Assembly (NCBI GenBank): GCA_037127255.1
Contig: JBANSL010000004.1
Span: 85,022,627 to 85,086,626 of the forward strand
Reading direction: 5' to 3'
DNA: 64,000 nt
From: Persicaria tinctoria
Lineage: Eukaryota > Streptophyta > Magnoliopsida > Caryophyllales > Polygonaceae
Below are positions 1-11,560 of the stretch, one piece after another. The stretch's first letter is position 1. Each line of letters starts with the position of its first letter. The notes beneath the pieces are model-generated. The model saw nothing but the letters and a program-made list of their open reading frames with translations. It had not been told where the DNA came from and did not search any database. Made by a program: the position numbers and the translations under genes.

Positions 1-1600
1 GAAGCTGCAGACGAACGAAAGTCGAGTTTGATAGCAATCAACAAGCCTCCGACAACCACCATGAACTGAAGCGAAACCCTGCAAAAACAGCAAAGTAGAC
101 AGCAAACACAGAGGCAAGGACAACCGACCAGGAAACAACACAAGGAGTAAATAAATTGAGTAAAAAACAAAGACATTGGAATGTAAAAGCATAAACTCCA
201 GTAGAGAAGAATAACACCACAAGGTTGAGGCAATGTAGGCCCGAAAGCTACAGGAACAAGCAAGTTAAAGTAAACAAACTGTAAACAATGCAGAAGAGTA
301 CGGTGGAAAGACCAGTCAAAGGGAAATAGATTGAAAACCAAGGAATAGAAAGGTTGATTATCATAAAACATAATGTTGTGAACAACCAAAATCGAAAGCG
401 ATAAGCGGTCGAAAAGATTACAATTATAAGATAAACTACCCAGCAGCAGACAAGGGTCTGCCACCGAGAGATGGATTTTGGGTAAGAGCATTCAAAGCGA
501 CAAGGGTCTGCCACCGAGAGATGGAGTTTGGGTAAGAGCATCCATGAAAGAATTCAAAGCTGTCATTAAGGACAAAGAAGAACGATGGATAACGAGCAGA
601 TTTTTGGTCAGAAAATGGAACACATAAGTAAGAGGAGGATGATGAATCTCAAACCATTCATGAGACTGGTAAATAAAACGGAGAGGCTTGGTAGCAATAG
701 GATGTAGTGAGTGAAAGTAATAGCATATGTGTTTAAATAGATGGGAAGAGGGAAGACTTACAGAGTTGAGTCTGCAGTGCGGCACTGAAGACCTGCAAAG
801 GAGACAAAGACAGCGGTAGTGCCCAAAACCAAAGCAGAAATTCAAGCTAAAATCGAATAGAACAAGGCTAGCAAACGAAACCACCAGGTTTACAAAGGTA
901 TTGGAAATAATTAGACAACAAGGTTTCTGAACCCATAGACAAAAGGCACAACAGACAGGCATAATCTTATGCACCCAACAAGGTGAAAGAATTCCATCAG
1001 CCCGAGTGGCCGACGGAAAATTAGGAGATGTAGACGATGGGTTGTAATCCCAATTGTATCTTTTAGGATAGATTGTATATGTACGGAGCTGGTAGGCCAA
1101 AACAAAGCGATCGTAGCTAAAAATCGTGGTTGTAGAGCCAGAAAGGGTAGATGATACCTGATTTGAGGAGTTCCTAATGTATAGGTAGATGAGACGGCAA
1201 ACGCCTAACCTCACAGATCCGCCAGCAAGAAACAACCCACCACTGAGCCGCCGCCTGAACCGCCATTGCCAAGCCCAAACTCGACGACACATCGAGGGCC
1301 AAACGCCGCCAAAACCACCGTCCAATAACAGATCTTCACTCTGTTTGATTTGATTTGTAGAAGGTTTTTGATTTTTTTCAAACTTTTCAGATTCACGGGA
1401 GCGACTAACTCTTTTGATTCTTGCGCTCTTGGTTGGAGAAGAAGGCTTGGGCTGAGTGAAGGCGATGGTCGGAGGATCGATGATAGCATGCATTTAGGTA
1501 GGCATAATAGGTTGCATTTAGCTTAGTTAAGAGGCATTTCATGGATGGATTAAGTACAATTTGCATATTTGCTCTCTATGTTGTCGGATTCGGAATCTAC
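1..1600. other. Repeat-like stretch, no supported gene
   Basis: No gene is supported here. A long minus-strand open frame (about 492-1493) translates to low-complexity Ser/Phe/Cys-rich sequence with no domain I recognise, and a second frame is open over much of the same stretch, so it looks like non-coding or decayed repeat DNA. A near-perfect 50-bp direct repeat lies at 449-498 and from 499 on, both units starting GACAAGGGTCTGCCACCGAG. The AT- and A-rich plus strand with pyrimidine-rich complement could be the 5' part of an old LINE or a long UTR, but I cannot name a family. Confidence 0.4.
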
Positions 1601-2960
1601 ATGCTTTTATTGATTATTTCAGGTAACTGTGGATCCGGGGATGAGGCATGGGTTGATGACGCATTATAAGAGAATGTCTAGTTGATCGGAGAAGCTTACA
1701 TGAGGATCTCAAGAGGTCCTGAGAAGAAGAAGCAAACCTAAACGAAGAACAAGTCTGCAGAAGTTGTCGCCAGAGATGCTGAACTTGTTTTGCACTTTCT
1801 GGAGGCCTCGATTGTCCGATTGACTATTATGACCATGCGTTGGAAAACTCTTTCAGAGAACTACAACTTTCCTGTTGACAAGAAGAGCGAATTCATGATA
1901 TATTTTCCGTGAAAAGCCACTGGCTGCGGCCGCAGCAACCTTGCGGCGCCCGCGGCCAATCAATTTGCAAAGGGTTGGAAGAAACAGTGTGTTGCGGCCG
2001 CAGCATTGGTCGTCAGCGTTAATTCGCAGCGTTTTGATTAATGAAAACCCTAGAACTTATTTATTTCTTTCATGGCCGACTTTGATGTGTTAAAAGGCCA
2101 AGTTTTATGTTATTTTCATAACTTCTATTTTTATTCATTCATCAGACACTTTAGAGATTTGGAGCGATGTCTTCCATGAGGAACTAAACTTATCTATTCT
2201 GCCTGCAATTTGAAGCTTTATTCGGATTGATTGTGAGTTTCTAATTCTCGTTCCTTGTTTCATATATTTGAATGCTTCAACTTCTTTGTGCTTGATTGTT
2301 TATTGTTTTGTTCTATCTTGTCTGGCCAACTTGTTAGATCAATTCAATTGCTAAGGTTTTGTAGATTCCTGGTTGTGAACCTTAACTTAAGTGGCAAACT
2401 TGTTCCTTTAGGGCTGGTTGAACTAATTGAATAAGTAGGAAGTTGAATGTGTTGTTAAATCCCTTTTTAAGGACTGCAAATACCTTGGTTAATCTATGAA
2501 GTTAAAGCTATCAATTGGGTTAAATCCTTCTTTAGGGACTGTTCGATTGATAAGGGTTGCTAGGACTGGTTGGACTAGTAACTATATTAGGTCGGGACAA
2601 GGGCATTCTTAGGAAATTTAATAGGACGAGAAGAAGTTACAAGGATCGCTTCAATCCAATAAAGTGGAAAATTGTAGGTAGAATTGTTTCTCCTAATTGT
2701 CTGAAATACAATTATTTACTTTTGTTTACTTCAATCCGCTTTGATAAAAGGCGAAACTTTCACACTAAAAACCCCCCCTCTTTGGTTACTTAATTGGCAT
2801 CTAAATCACACTTGAATAGTAATTTCCTTGTGGGATCGACCTCTTGCTTATTGCTATACTAGTTATAGGTTTGAGTTTACTTTGACGGGATCAACGACAG
2901 GTTTTCCCTCCGTCAATCGACGTACGGCGTTTGGGCCGAAGTGCTGGTGGCGGCGGGTAG
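1600..2960 (+). repeat. Possible Gypsy-type LTR/retroelement remnant
   Basis: The stretch has no usable open frame but carries the phrase GTGGGATCGACCTC near 2831, followed by TTGACGGGATCAACGAC near 2881. That pairing is familiar from the 3' parts of plant Ty3/Gypsy (TAT-like) LTRs. A GC-rich patch with several GCGGCCGC sites lies at 1925-2000. I could not define LTR ends, a primer-binding site or a target duplication, so the class call is inference. From 2960 to 3440 I see only AT-rich spacer. Confidence 0.3.
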
Positions 2961-3476
2961 GCATTAGGGTTTTGTTTTAGAGTGTTTTCCATTGTTCACA
3001 TTCGCTTAGGTAGAGCCCTGAAAATTCAGAGGTACCTCTCTGTCTCCCTTTATCATTTTTTTTTAATTTTAATTTTTTTTTTGGAGGGGTGTTTGGTGTT
3101 GGGATAGATCTGGATTCTCTGGTCCACTTCAACGGCCTCTTTGATAGTACATAAAATTATTTCTGATATAAATAAATAAATAAAAATATTTCCGGTTGAG
3201 ATTGGAGATGGATGAAAATGGGGATATTTTTAGATTTATGTTGTGTTGTCCCCAGCGTGTTCGGGATCGGATCGCTTGTTTCACCTATATTTGTGTGTTT
3301 TGCACCGTTTATACTGCACTTTTTTTGCTTATTATATTGTATGTTTTTTATGGTTCACCATTTGCCGACCTAATCGGTCTCTCGAGTTATTGGGTCTGTC
3401 CGGCTCTCGAATTATTTAGTTAAAAAAAAAGGGATATTTTTAGATCAAAATCGTGACTTGTCAGCCGAATACAGTA

Positions 3477-3611
3477 CGTCACATGATCAACGTAAGCAGG
3501 ACAAAAGGGCCACACTCGTTCAAACCTTCAATGACGTCAGCTTGCAAATTGCAATGCACTGACGGCACTGTCATACGTCACACCCGTCTCATAATCCGAT
3601 TAATCCCGTCA
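3477..3611. promoter_or_regulatory. Cluster of five TGACG (as-1-like) cores upstream of the NIMIN-like gene
   Basis: TGACG or its complement CGTCA occurs at 3477-3481, 3532-3539 (a full palindromic TGACGTCA), 3560-3564, 3576-3580 and 3607-3611. The cluster sits 228-362 bp upstream of the chosen ATG. TGA-class bZIP factors bind TGACG cores and recruit NPR1 to salicylate-responsive promoters, and NIMIN genes are known salicylate-inducible NPR1 partners, so the site and the gene fit each other. The match is seen directly; function is inferred. Confidence 0.6.
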
Positions 3612-3838
3612 TTTGAATTCCACGACACGCGCCACGCGCCACCCCTCCACTCGCCCTGCGCGTGTCAGGCATCTGAGGATATAGCGAATAATCTTAGAAA
3701 TGACTTTAAGCGACGAAGAGAATCGCTCCGAGTCTCTCTGCCCCCACATTAAACTCAAAACTTATACGGAGAGTTCATTCCAACTACCAAACCCTTCGAA
3801 TTTTCTCCCACAGATTGATTCGATTCCTCGATCCACCG

Positions 3839-4228
3839 ATGGAGCCTTCCGATTTCCTGGCCGCCGCATCGGATCGTAAGAGGAAGAGATCGCCGCCGGA
3901 GCCCGATCTTGCTGAGACCAACTCCTCCGACGGGGCGGCGATCGGGACGGAGGAGAAGAGCTCCACGCGGCCGCAGCCTACGGAGGAGGAGGTGGAGGAG
4001 TTCTTCGCCATACTCCGACGAGTCCACAACGCCGTCGAGCGCTCCGGCAAGAGAAGTCACGGTGGCGCCTCCAGATCCGGGAGGCTCACGACGTTGCGTT
4101 TACAAGGCGAATTGCCGTCGGCGCCGGTGTTAGTTAACGGTGGCTCTCCCGGGAAGCTGAGCAAAAAGGTCACCGGGGCTAATAATGGCGTCATTGATCT
4201 CAACTCCGTCCCCGAGGACGCTGCATAA
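3839..4228 (+). CDS. NIMIN/NRR-type NPR1-interacting protein
   Basis: A single-exon frame of 129 aa. Small nuclear proteins of this family bind NPR1 and tune salicylate-dependent defence genes. The features seen are a basic N-terminal KRKR patch (residues 14-17), a central acidic-to-amphipathic helix EEEVEEFFAILRRVHNAVER that matches the family's hallmark NPR1-contact region, and a C-terminal VIDLNSVPED stretch resembling the EAR-type DLNxxP repression motif. An in-frame upstream ATG at 3815 would add eight residues; I prefer 3839 because the protein then starts MEPSDF and the extra residues look like leader. The coding region is GC-rich against AT-rich flanks, usual for short intronless plant genes. 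NIMIN2 or NRR is the nearest class; the exact orthologue is not certain. Confidence 0.8.
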   Translation: MEPSDFLAAASDRKRKRSPPEPDLAETNSSDGAAIGTEEKSSTRPQPTEEEVEEFFAILRRVHNAVERSGKRSHGGASRSGRLTTLRLQGELPSAPVLVNGGSPGKLSKKVTGANNGVIDLNSVPEDAA

Positions 4229-4499
4229 GCTAACGGCAGCTGATTCTGGAGGCGTCGTCGTTATAATGTATCTTAGCCTGCGCACCTCCGGCGCACGATA
4301 GCGAATAGGGAAGACGAACGGAAGTTCTCCTTGTTATTAATGGTACTCATATTTTAGCTCTACTTTTAACTTGTTGGCTCTTTTGGCAATATAACGATAA
4401 ATGAATGGTTTATCAATAAATTTACCTCTCTTTTATATTTATCCTTTTATGGAAATTAAAATAATCGAATTGAGTATTCATCCGATCTTGTGTTGGTGT

Positions 4500-4710
4500 A
4501 ATTTACCAACCTTTATTGGCAAACACGTGACCAACCGACAAGAGCCACGTTCCGGGTAAACCAGCTTACGTCGACTGGTTTAACCCACTATCGAACCCGC
4601 GACCTCCTTACTTCCCTTGCTCTACACAACTATCGAACCCGAGACCTCCTTACTCCCCCTGCTCTACACAACTGGACCACCCCGACGGGGGTAGGAGGTG
4701 CTTGTTTGGT
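4500..4710 (-). repeat. tRNA-derived SINE-like element
   Basis: Read on the minus strand, the block starts with GGGGTGGTCCAGTTGTGTAG, resembling a pol III A-box region, followed by GGTCTCGGGTTCGATAG, a B-box-like match. The B-box half is present twice (about 4590-4630 and 4635-4680), suggesting an internal tandem duplication. It lies downstream of the NIMIN-like gene. 4229-4500 is 3' flank with nothing recognisable, and 4710-5538 has no supported gene. Class call from box motifs only. Confidence 0.5.
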
Positions 4711-5538
4711 TGAATGAAGAACGTTACTTGTCAACTAGATCAATCATTCTTGATATGAAATTTCTCTGCGATTGCCTCTTAATATTGTTTGTCCAGCAAG
4801 AATTTTCCTTGTATGATTACAAATTGAATAATGCAATCAAGTTCTTTGTTTAATACAAAATGCAAATCTACCTAATTCCACCTATTCGCTTGCAATACAC
4901 GTCTGTCCACAATTATTCATACTCTAAGGCCTAAGCAATCTCTACAACACAATGGAACGAGTGCATATAAGTTGCCTTGTGGGTTTCGAGTTAGGTGAAG
5001 TTGGTTTCCAAAGTTTGGAATATATCTCAAACAAATCCAAAAGTTTTCTGCCAGAATCAGGCGTATGAGTCGGGTTACGTTTGGTCGCGCCTATAGAACA
5101 TGAAGGGGTTCTACAGAACATGCCCACTAACGGAAACATTAGAAGTGTGTCAAACTTACGAACAATATTTATGTGATATTACAACAAATTCTAAGGTTTC
5201 AGAGTGAAACTTGCAATTTGGTTTTGACCTTTCTAAGTCTATTTAGAGGCTCACTGCTTCTGCATTATATTCTCCAGTTTCTAACCAATCAAAGAAGTAG
5301 CAACAGAAAGTGTAGGAGTGGGATTTGAACTTTAAAGATTGAATTCATAAATAAGCTTCTGATTCAATGTGGCTTACTTTCATGTACTAACTGATTAGTT
5401 GACGAACATACTGCACAAAAAATCAGTAGATTATGTGTACCTGCATCCTCAATGTACAGGCGTTTGCTCAGTGCACTGAGGAAGTCCTGTCTACATTCTG
5501 CACCTATGGATCATCCGGATCTTTCAGTGTCGTCCATA

Positions 5539-8500
5539 TTATGTGTCCTTGACTGCAGAATTCGCGAGTGAAAGAATGTAGTCTGCAATCTCTGCCCCAG
5601 CGCTGGGCTTTGCAGCTTGTAGCGCCCTCTCTTGCATAACTGACATCACGTACTCGCTCCCTGGGAAGATATTGGATGGACGATTTAATCACTACAAGTG
5701 CAGCAAGTAGCAAACAAACATGGGCATGGAAGTGAAAGCAGATAGGTTTAGTGATTGCTGTTCCTAGAAGTGTGTAAAATCAATATCCAAGCGAATTCTT
5801 TGAAGCTCTACAGATCATTTTATCCGAAGAACAAGCGATATCTAGTGCATTGTAGGGAGTTTGGAATAGTTAAACAAGCTCACATTTCTTCTAAAACAAT
5901 GGTGTAGCTTGCTTTTATGAGGATATATCACTAAAATAATTCAAACCTATAGTAATGAGATATTGTTGTTGTTATTGTTGTTTCATGATTGCCCAGTGCA
6001 ACATCTTGTGGTAATACCAAATGAAATATTAGAGTTGGCTGCAAAACTCTATGCATGCCCCTCAAATGAACATGCCCAACCAAACACGAGAAAGAAATAT
6101 CAGTTTACATACCCATGGTCTCCTCAATTACCATCCGGAGTGTGGTGGAATCCAGATCATCTTCTATAATTATCCTTGAACCTGCTAAATCGGACATCAA
6201 TGAAGCATTCCTGAACTGGTGTCCTTCTTCCTCGTTTGGGGAAGGTATCTGCAATTTGGGATTGAACAATGCTGTTTAACTGTAGTTCACATGAAGAAAT
6301 GACACAATGCTGAAATAATAGCCCAGAAAATTTTCTCAACCATATAGGCTGAAATTGGGATCACCCTCTCGATGTAGGCAAAGAAAGGGTCCATACAGCT
6401 CAACTCCCAAACCCTGCTTTGGGCAGGATATAATAGATTTGTTGTTGATGTTGTATATTGTTTTCATTGCCAAAAAGGCAAAAATCAAATATATAGAGAG
6501 AGACTAGTATGCACACACGGACACTGAAAAGGTATACAACTCTTAAGCATTGGTTCAATTAGCACTGTAAGTGCTCTAGAAACTCCTGAAATCTTGGCAA
6601 ACTGTATGTTACAGAAAAACTGCTTGCAGTATCCTTTTGGATTCACAATTGAATAGATAATTTTCCGCATACAGCTACATTTCTTGAATCTCAATTCAAT
6701 TCAAGGCATGTGATAGATAAAGGTCAAGCAACAAGAAGGATCAAAGATTATCTGAATTGAGACAATTGCATGAAAACCAGACACTTACCAAACAAGGAAT
6801 AAACACAACAAAAACAATCAAAAATATGCATATCACAAAGTTACCAGAATTGCAGGTTTGCCTGTAACCAGCAACTCAGAGCAAGTCATAGCCCCGGCTC
6901 TAGAAACAACCACATCTGCAGCATTGTATGCAAAATGCATATTATGCAGAAACCTGAGTGATAAATTAAGATATATGAACAACTGTATCGTAAATGTCCA
7001 TTGAGTAGAAACTTGCATGTAGCCATATACAATGAGTCTGTAACCCTTGATGCAACTAAAAACTAAAGAGCATATAGACAATTTTTTTTCTTATCACTGT
7101 TCATCAAGCAATCTAAAGTAACTAACAGATTGTATACAGCGACAATAATTCCAAGCAGAATGCATTATCAGCTGCACTATCAATAACATGGATGGGAAGT
7201 TGGGAACAGAATGATTCAAAAACTCCTAAAATAAACCCTATCCAGTCCCTTAGGAAAAAGTATTTTACAAAGATAGTCGATTCCCCATAGATGCCCTAAC
7301 TAACCGATACTCTAACCCTCTTCTCTATCCAGCATAGCCTCATTTACATAGCATATCCAAATCTCTATTTTATTTTAATTTGGGAGAGTAAAATGTAGAG
7401 GTTCATCCTCTGGCACTGGGTTTTCTTTGACTGTGTTCTTTGTGTTCCATTGATTCCTTCTACACATTTCAGCAGCAATCTATCATTTCTCCAACTTATG
7501 ATTTTTTACTCTCCATTTCATTTCATTAAGCACCTCTACAGTAACTAATAGCCGTTTCAGATCTCATCATTGAAGCCACGGGATCAGCATTGCAGTTCAA
7601 AATCACCTTAAAAACAATATGAAAATCGTCAAGAACAACAATGCTAAAGAAGAAAGGAACTCACGGTTTCAAAATCAACCGGGGATGGCTGACGATAAGG
7701 CTCTCCATCTCATCAAATGTATCAATACCAGTCTCCCATATGATGTACCAATCGGGATGCTCCATCAGCATATCCCTGTAAAACCTCAACAGTGCAATGT
7801 TGATGGCATTAGCCCCCAGTGATCCTCCCAGCACTAACAGGACCTTAATCTCTGAGCCCGAACCCTGATCCTTGGCCAGATCCGGAAAGTAACGAGCTCT
7901 TGCAGTCTCTCTGGCAATAGGCTTCCTCATCGACGGCCTCACGGGGTTTCCAATCACCACACACTTCCTCTTCTCCGCCACGGGGAAGGAATCCACCGTC
8001 GAATCATACGCCAGAAAAACGGACTCCGCGAACACTGAGAGGATCCGATTAGCGATCCCTGGAACCGAATTCTGGTCCTGGATCACAAGCCGGAGCCGCC
8101 GGAAAATGGCGGCGAGACAAACCGGAAGGGAGACGTATCCGCCTGTGCCAACGACCACCTGCGGATCGAAGTCAGCCAGCGTCCGCCAGCTCCTGATGGT
8201 ACATCTGATCAGATGGAGTGGTAGATAGACGTTCTTGAGAGAAAGGATCGGGCGTGCGACGGTGGCGGAGGCGGTGGAGGAGATGGCGGTGAAATCATAT
8301 CCGGCAGCGGGAACGGCCTTGCTCTCGATCCCCGTCTCCGTACCGATGAATAGTATCTTCGCGCTAGGGTTTTTCGCTTTGACCTCGTCTGCGATTGCGA
8401 CGGCGGGGTAAATGTGGCCGCCGACTCCTCCGGCCGCGAATACAATCCGGACTTCACCTCCGCCGGCGCCGGAGACAGTGACGGGGTCGTTGAGGGAGAG

Positions 8501-8587
8501 GCAGCAGGAGAAGCGAAGCTTGCGGGGAGTAGCGAGAGGGCGTGAGAGGACGGAGAGGGAGAGATGGGGCGGCGAAATAACCGCCAT
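5539..8587 (-). CDS. MURG: MurG-like UDP-GlcNAc glycosyltransferase, predicted plastid-targeted
   Basis: CDS is complement(join(5539..5660, 6113..6248, 6845..6953, 7665..8587)), 429 aa, all introns GT..AG and frame kept. MurG moves GlcNAc from UDP-GlcNAc to lipid I in bacterial peptidoglycan synthesis; plants keep a nuclear homologue of cyanobacterial origin. Seen: a Ser/Arg/Leu-rich N-terminus of about 40 residues suited to a chloroplast transit peptide, the glycine loop GGVGGHIYPA (53-62), GTGGY (147-151), QDQNSVPG (170-177), a second glycine loop GGSLGAN (254-260) and SRAGAMTCSE (325-334), the donor-nucleotide region of GT28 enzymes. Exon 3 supplies IPSP..EGHQFRNA and exon 4 ends SLANSAVKDT. 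Length is close to bacterial MurG plus a transit peptide, with no stop or frameshift. The enzyme's role in a flowering plant is unknown. Confidence 0.9.
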
Positions 8588-9064
8588 TATCTGGGGGAGA
8601 GTTTGGTGAGAGGTTTCAGTTGAATTTTAAACGCATTTGGGGTTTTGAGGATTCAGGATCTTAATGTAGGGTGCGTGGGTGGGTCCCGGTGTGATGGAAG
8701 TGAATCGTGACGTGTAGTGTAACTGTGTGTGGGAGGAGCGCGGGGCGGGGGGGTTGGGCGGGGCGGAGCAATTGAAAGGGACAAGCTGATTCCGACGGGA
8801 GACGGAGGGAGGGGAGGTGGGGACCAGCTGTGCAGCCTGAGTGGTCACCATTGGTTTGATGTACAGTACTTATTACTACTCCCTCCGTTCCATAATATTA
8901 TGTAAAAAAATAATATTAGTATATTCCATCACCGGGTCCATACAGTCCATGAATTAAATTAATCTCCAGTTACTGATACGAACTGGTAAGTTCGGGTCTA
9001 AATCCTCCGTCCCCAATTTACCCCCTTATTCTATCTTTCTCATTTTTTTTCTTTTAATATTTAA
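8588..9064. other. MURG upstream region and one-ended MITE remnant
   Basis: 8588-8870 is the GC-rich presumed promoter and leader of the minus-strand MURG gene. At about 8877 there is CTCCCTCCGTTCCATAATAT, the usual outer end of a Stowaway-type MITE, but no matching opposite end was found, so it is a fragment. No gene is seen. Confidence 0.4.
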
Positions 9065-9470
9065 CTAGTATAACACGGTTTTTTAAAACTAAAAGATTAA
9101 TAATATATATAAAATATTAATAAATGTTAAGATAAAAATCATAAAAAACTTTACCATAAATATATCTTATATTTCTCTCAAAAAATTATTTTTAAAAAAT
9201 CTTATGTAAAATACAATACATAAATATAAATATTTTAAATCACTCAGTAATAATAATATCAATATCATTATAACATTGTTTAAATGTTTAAATATTTTGA
9301 ATTAAGCCCAATAGTTAGTAAATAAATTTGAGTTAAGTCCAATAGTTATATTAGATTGAATTTAATGTTTTGAATTAAACCCAATAGATAGTAAATTAAG
9401 AGTAGATATATAGATTAAAAAGAGAGAGACTTAGAGGAAAAGGAAGAAAAAAAAAATCAAAGAAAAATGG

Positions 9471-9526
<56 letters not shown>

Positions 9527-9599
9527 GGTTAAATCTCCTAAAATGCCTCAAAGATTAACACACCATTCTAAATTCTTCTAAATTAAGAGTTTATATAGA
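9065..9599 (-). mobile_element. Helitron-like non-autonomous element
   Basis: On the minus strand the block starts TCTATATAAACTCTTAAT (at 9599) and ends in CTAG (at 9065), flanked by A and T on the plus strand as expected for Helitron insertion between A and T. The same 5' start is shared with the element at 18224-18805. It contains a run of about 25 AT dinucleotides (9473-9522). No Rep/helicase frame is present. A degenerate copy of its 3' half follows at 9604-9749, so part of it was tandemly duplicated. Called from termini only. Confidence 0.5.
9473..9522. repeat. (AT)n microsatellite
   Basis: About 25 uninterrupted AT units. A much shorter run occurs at the same place in the duplicate at 9604-9749, so the array expanded or contracted after the duplication. 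Confidence 0.9.
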
Positions 9600-10147
9600 T
9601 AAATAGTAAATTAAGAGTAAATATATACATTAAAAAAAAAGAAACTTAGCGGAAAAGGAAGAACAAAAAAAAAAATCAAAGAAAAATGGCAATATATATA
9701 TATATAATTGGTTAAGTCTTCTAAAATGTCTCAAAGATTAACACACCATCCTTCTCCCATCCCACCCAAAAAAAGAAAAAGAGAGGATAAACTCGCGACT
9801 CTTGGTTATCGGTAGAATTAAAAGGCCAAAAGAAAACAACCAAAATGAACTAACAAAAACAAGTGAGAACAAGCAAGTAATTGTTGTCATGAAAGGACCC
9901 TTACTTCACAATAGCTTAGCCCGTTACACAGACATAAGCTACAAGCAAATATACAGCATGCCCGTGACTTGAGTTGTACTTTACTGAAGAGTACAAGCGA
10001 AGCAAAGAAAACTTACAATGTGTGTTACTTTGTTTTGTTCATTAATTCAAAGAAAGTCTGGCTGCACATTTTTGTACTAGTCCACATACACACTTTAATG
10101 TTGATATTGATGTGGCATGTGTTCTAGATTTGTCACTTGCTTTTGAA

Positions 10148-10370
10148 GGATGTTTTTTTTTTTAGGTAAAAATTCGAAATCAGATATATCTGAATCTCGA
10201 CGATCCAAACATAGAAATACAGAGATAGTGCAAAATACAGGCAAGAACTCTACAACAGCGAAACTAAATACAACTTAACCGAAATAAGACGAGGGCGTAG
10301 ACGAAGGACGAAGCCAAACACTACCCTATAGCAGCACCATAGGCCGGCGACACAAAAGTCAAACGTTCTT
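10148..10370 (-). repeat. Poly(T)-headed retroposon fragment
   Basis: A T-tract (about 10153-10163) is followed by GGTAAAAATTCGAAATCAG and a moderately GC-rich body. The layout, with poly(A) on the minus strand, matches similar blocks at 19663-19925 and from 63876 to the window end. It is probably the 3' end of a non-LTR retroposon lying on the minus strand. No coding frame is seen. Confidence 0.35.
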
Positions 10371-10394
10371 GTTTTTTTTTTTACTTGTGTAATA

Positions 10395-10627
10395 CTCCAT
10401 CCGGTTGGAAATATAAAACACTTGACTTTTGTGCACGTAGTTTAAGAATTTCAAAACTATATAAAATATTGGTTTTTTAAATTAATTTTTTACATTATAA
10501 TACTAATTATTAATAAGAATTATAGTGTAAAAAGATTTAATTAAAAAAATTAATATTTCATATAGTTTTTAACTCCTTAAAATACGTGTATAAAAGTCAA
10601 ACGCCTTATATTTCTAATCGAATGGAG
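10395..10627. mobile_element. Stowaway-type MITE with TA target duplication
   Basis: 233 bp bounded by inverted ends: CTCCATCCGGTTGGAAATAT on the left and its near complement (ending TCTAATCGAATGGAG) on the right, flanked by TA on both sides. The inner halves also pair, so the whole element can fold into one long hairpin, as Tc1/mariner-derived MITEs do. It lies in the spacer between MURG and LPP2. A related, more decayed hairpin-like sequence lies at about 11085-11240. Confidence 0.85.
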
Positions 10628-11399
10628 TATATTCTTTTGAAATTGTGATGTTTTGAGAGATTTCGTTATATATACATACATTTGTGTCTTTGATTCAATA
10701 ACATTGTCCTTAAGTCGCTAGAATCACATTCTTCACTCTTTAGTATGATTGATTGTCAAGTGTTAACACCATTTAGATTTTAGAACCCTTAAGAAAATGG
10801 CTACTATATGTGTGATTAAATTATTATTAGATGCAAGACCATTCATCGAGCACCTTTGTCGATAATTTTTTTTTAAAAAAAGTATGTTAATATCGACTTC
10901 CCGTGTTGACAAAATCAACAAACATTTTACCACACGAAAAAAGGTGTCCACAAGCTATTTTCAGACAAAAAAAAAATTAACAACATCAAAAGTCGACGAA
11001 ACCATCGTACACTTAACGATATAAAACCGTGCATATAACAAGGCAACTAAAAATATAGGTTGTTTCATTTTTTGGTATTATTAAGGAGTTAAAAACTATA
11101 CTCCGTATAAAATGTTAATTTTTAAAAAATAATATTATAATTATTAATTATAAGTATAGTATTATTTTTAAAAAATTAATATTTCATATAAATTTAACTC
11201 TTTTAAAAAATAGTCTACCTATATTTTGAGATAAAGGAGTACAATTTATGAATCTATTTTTTTCGGTGAGGGACAATTTATCAATCTATCGTACGTCCTT
11301 TTCATTAAAAAAAAACCACAGTTCTCGTAGTAATTGTAATGAGTAACGACATTTCTTTTTATTTTATTTTAATTTCTATTTAAAGATTTAAAGATAACC

Positions 11400-11560
11400 T
11401 AATTTTTATTGTATTCCACGAAAATCCAGCCAACCAGCGAAAGCCAGCGAAATACAATCACTTTCCTCTATCTCATTGCTGGCGAGTGGCGATTTCGTCG
11501 AGTTGCCACCGCCGGAGAGCTCACTCTTTCACTTGTCTAGCTACAGTTCTTGGATTTCAG
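11400..11560 (+). other. Putative non-coding first exon of LPP2
   Basis: The sequence changes here from AT-rich repeat to a mixed, C/T-rich leader ending TTTCAG|GTACCTCT at 11560/11561, a plausible donor. A matching acceptor (TGTTATCAG) ends at 13045, 44 bp before the LPP2 start codon. An intron in the 5' UTR is common in plant LPP genes. Only the splice-site patterns support it; the transcription start is not known. A 61-codon frame opening at 11476 is probably leader. Confidence 0.4.

Noticed and set aside
492..1493. 333-codon open frame on the minus strand
   Set aside because: Composition is Ser/Phe/Cys-rich without domains, a second frame is open over much of it, and the flanks look like repeats. 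Not listed as a gene.
3755..4060. Antisense open frames over the NIMIN-like gene
   Set aside because: They are by-products of the GC-rich coding strand and encode Arg/Leu-rich sequence with no family resemblance.
4560..4690. True tRNA gene at the B-box-like motifs
   Set aside because: No cloverleaf can be drawn: the acceptor stem and anticodon arm are missing, and the B-box half is duplicated, as in a SINE.
9473..9522. AT run as a matrix-attachment or origin signal
   Set aside because: A simple microsatellite in a Helitron-like element explains it; nothing else supports a regulatory role.
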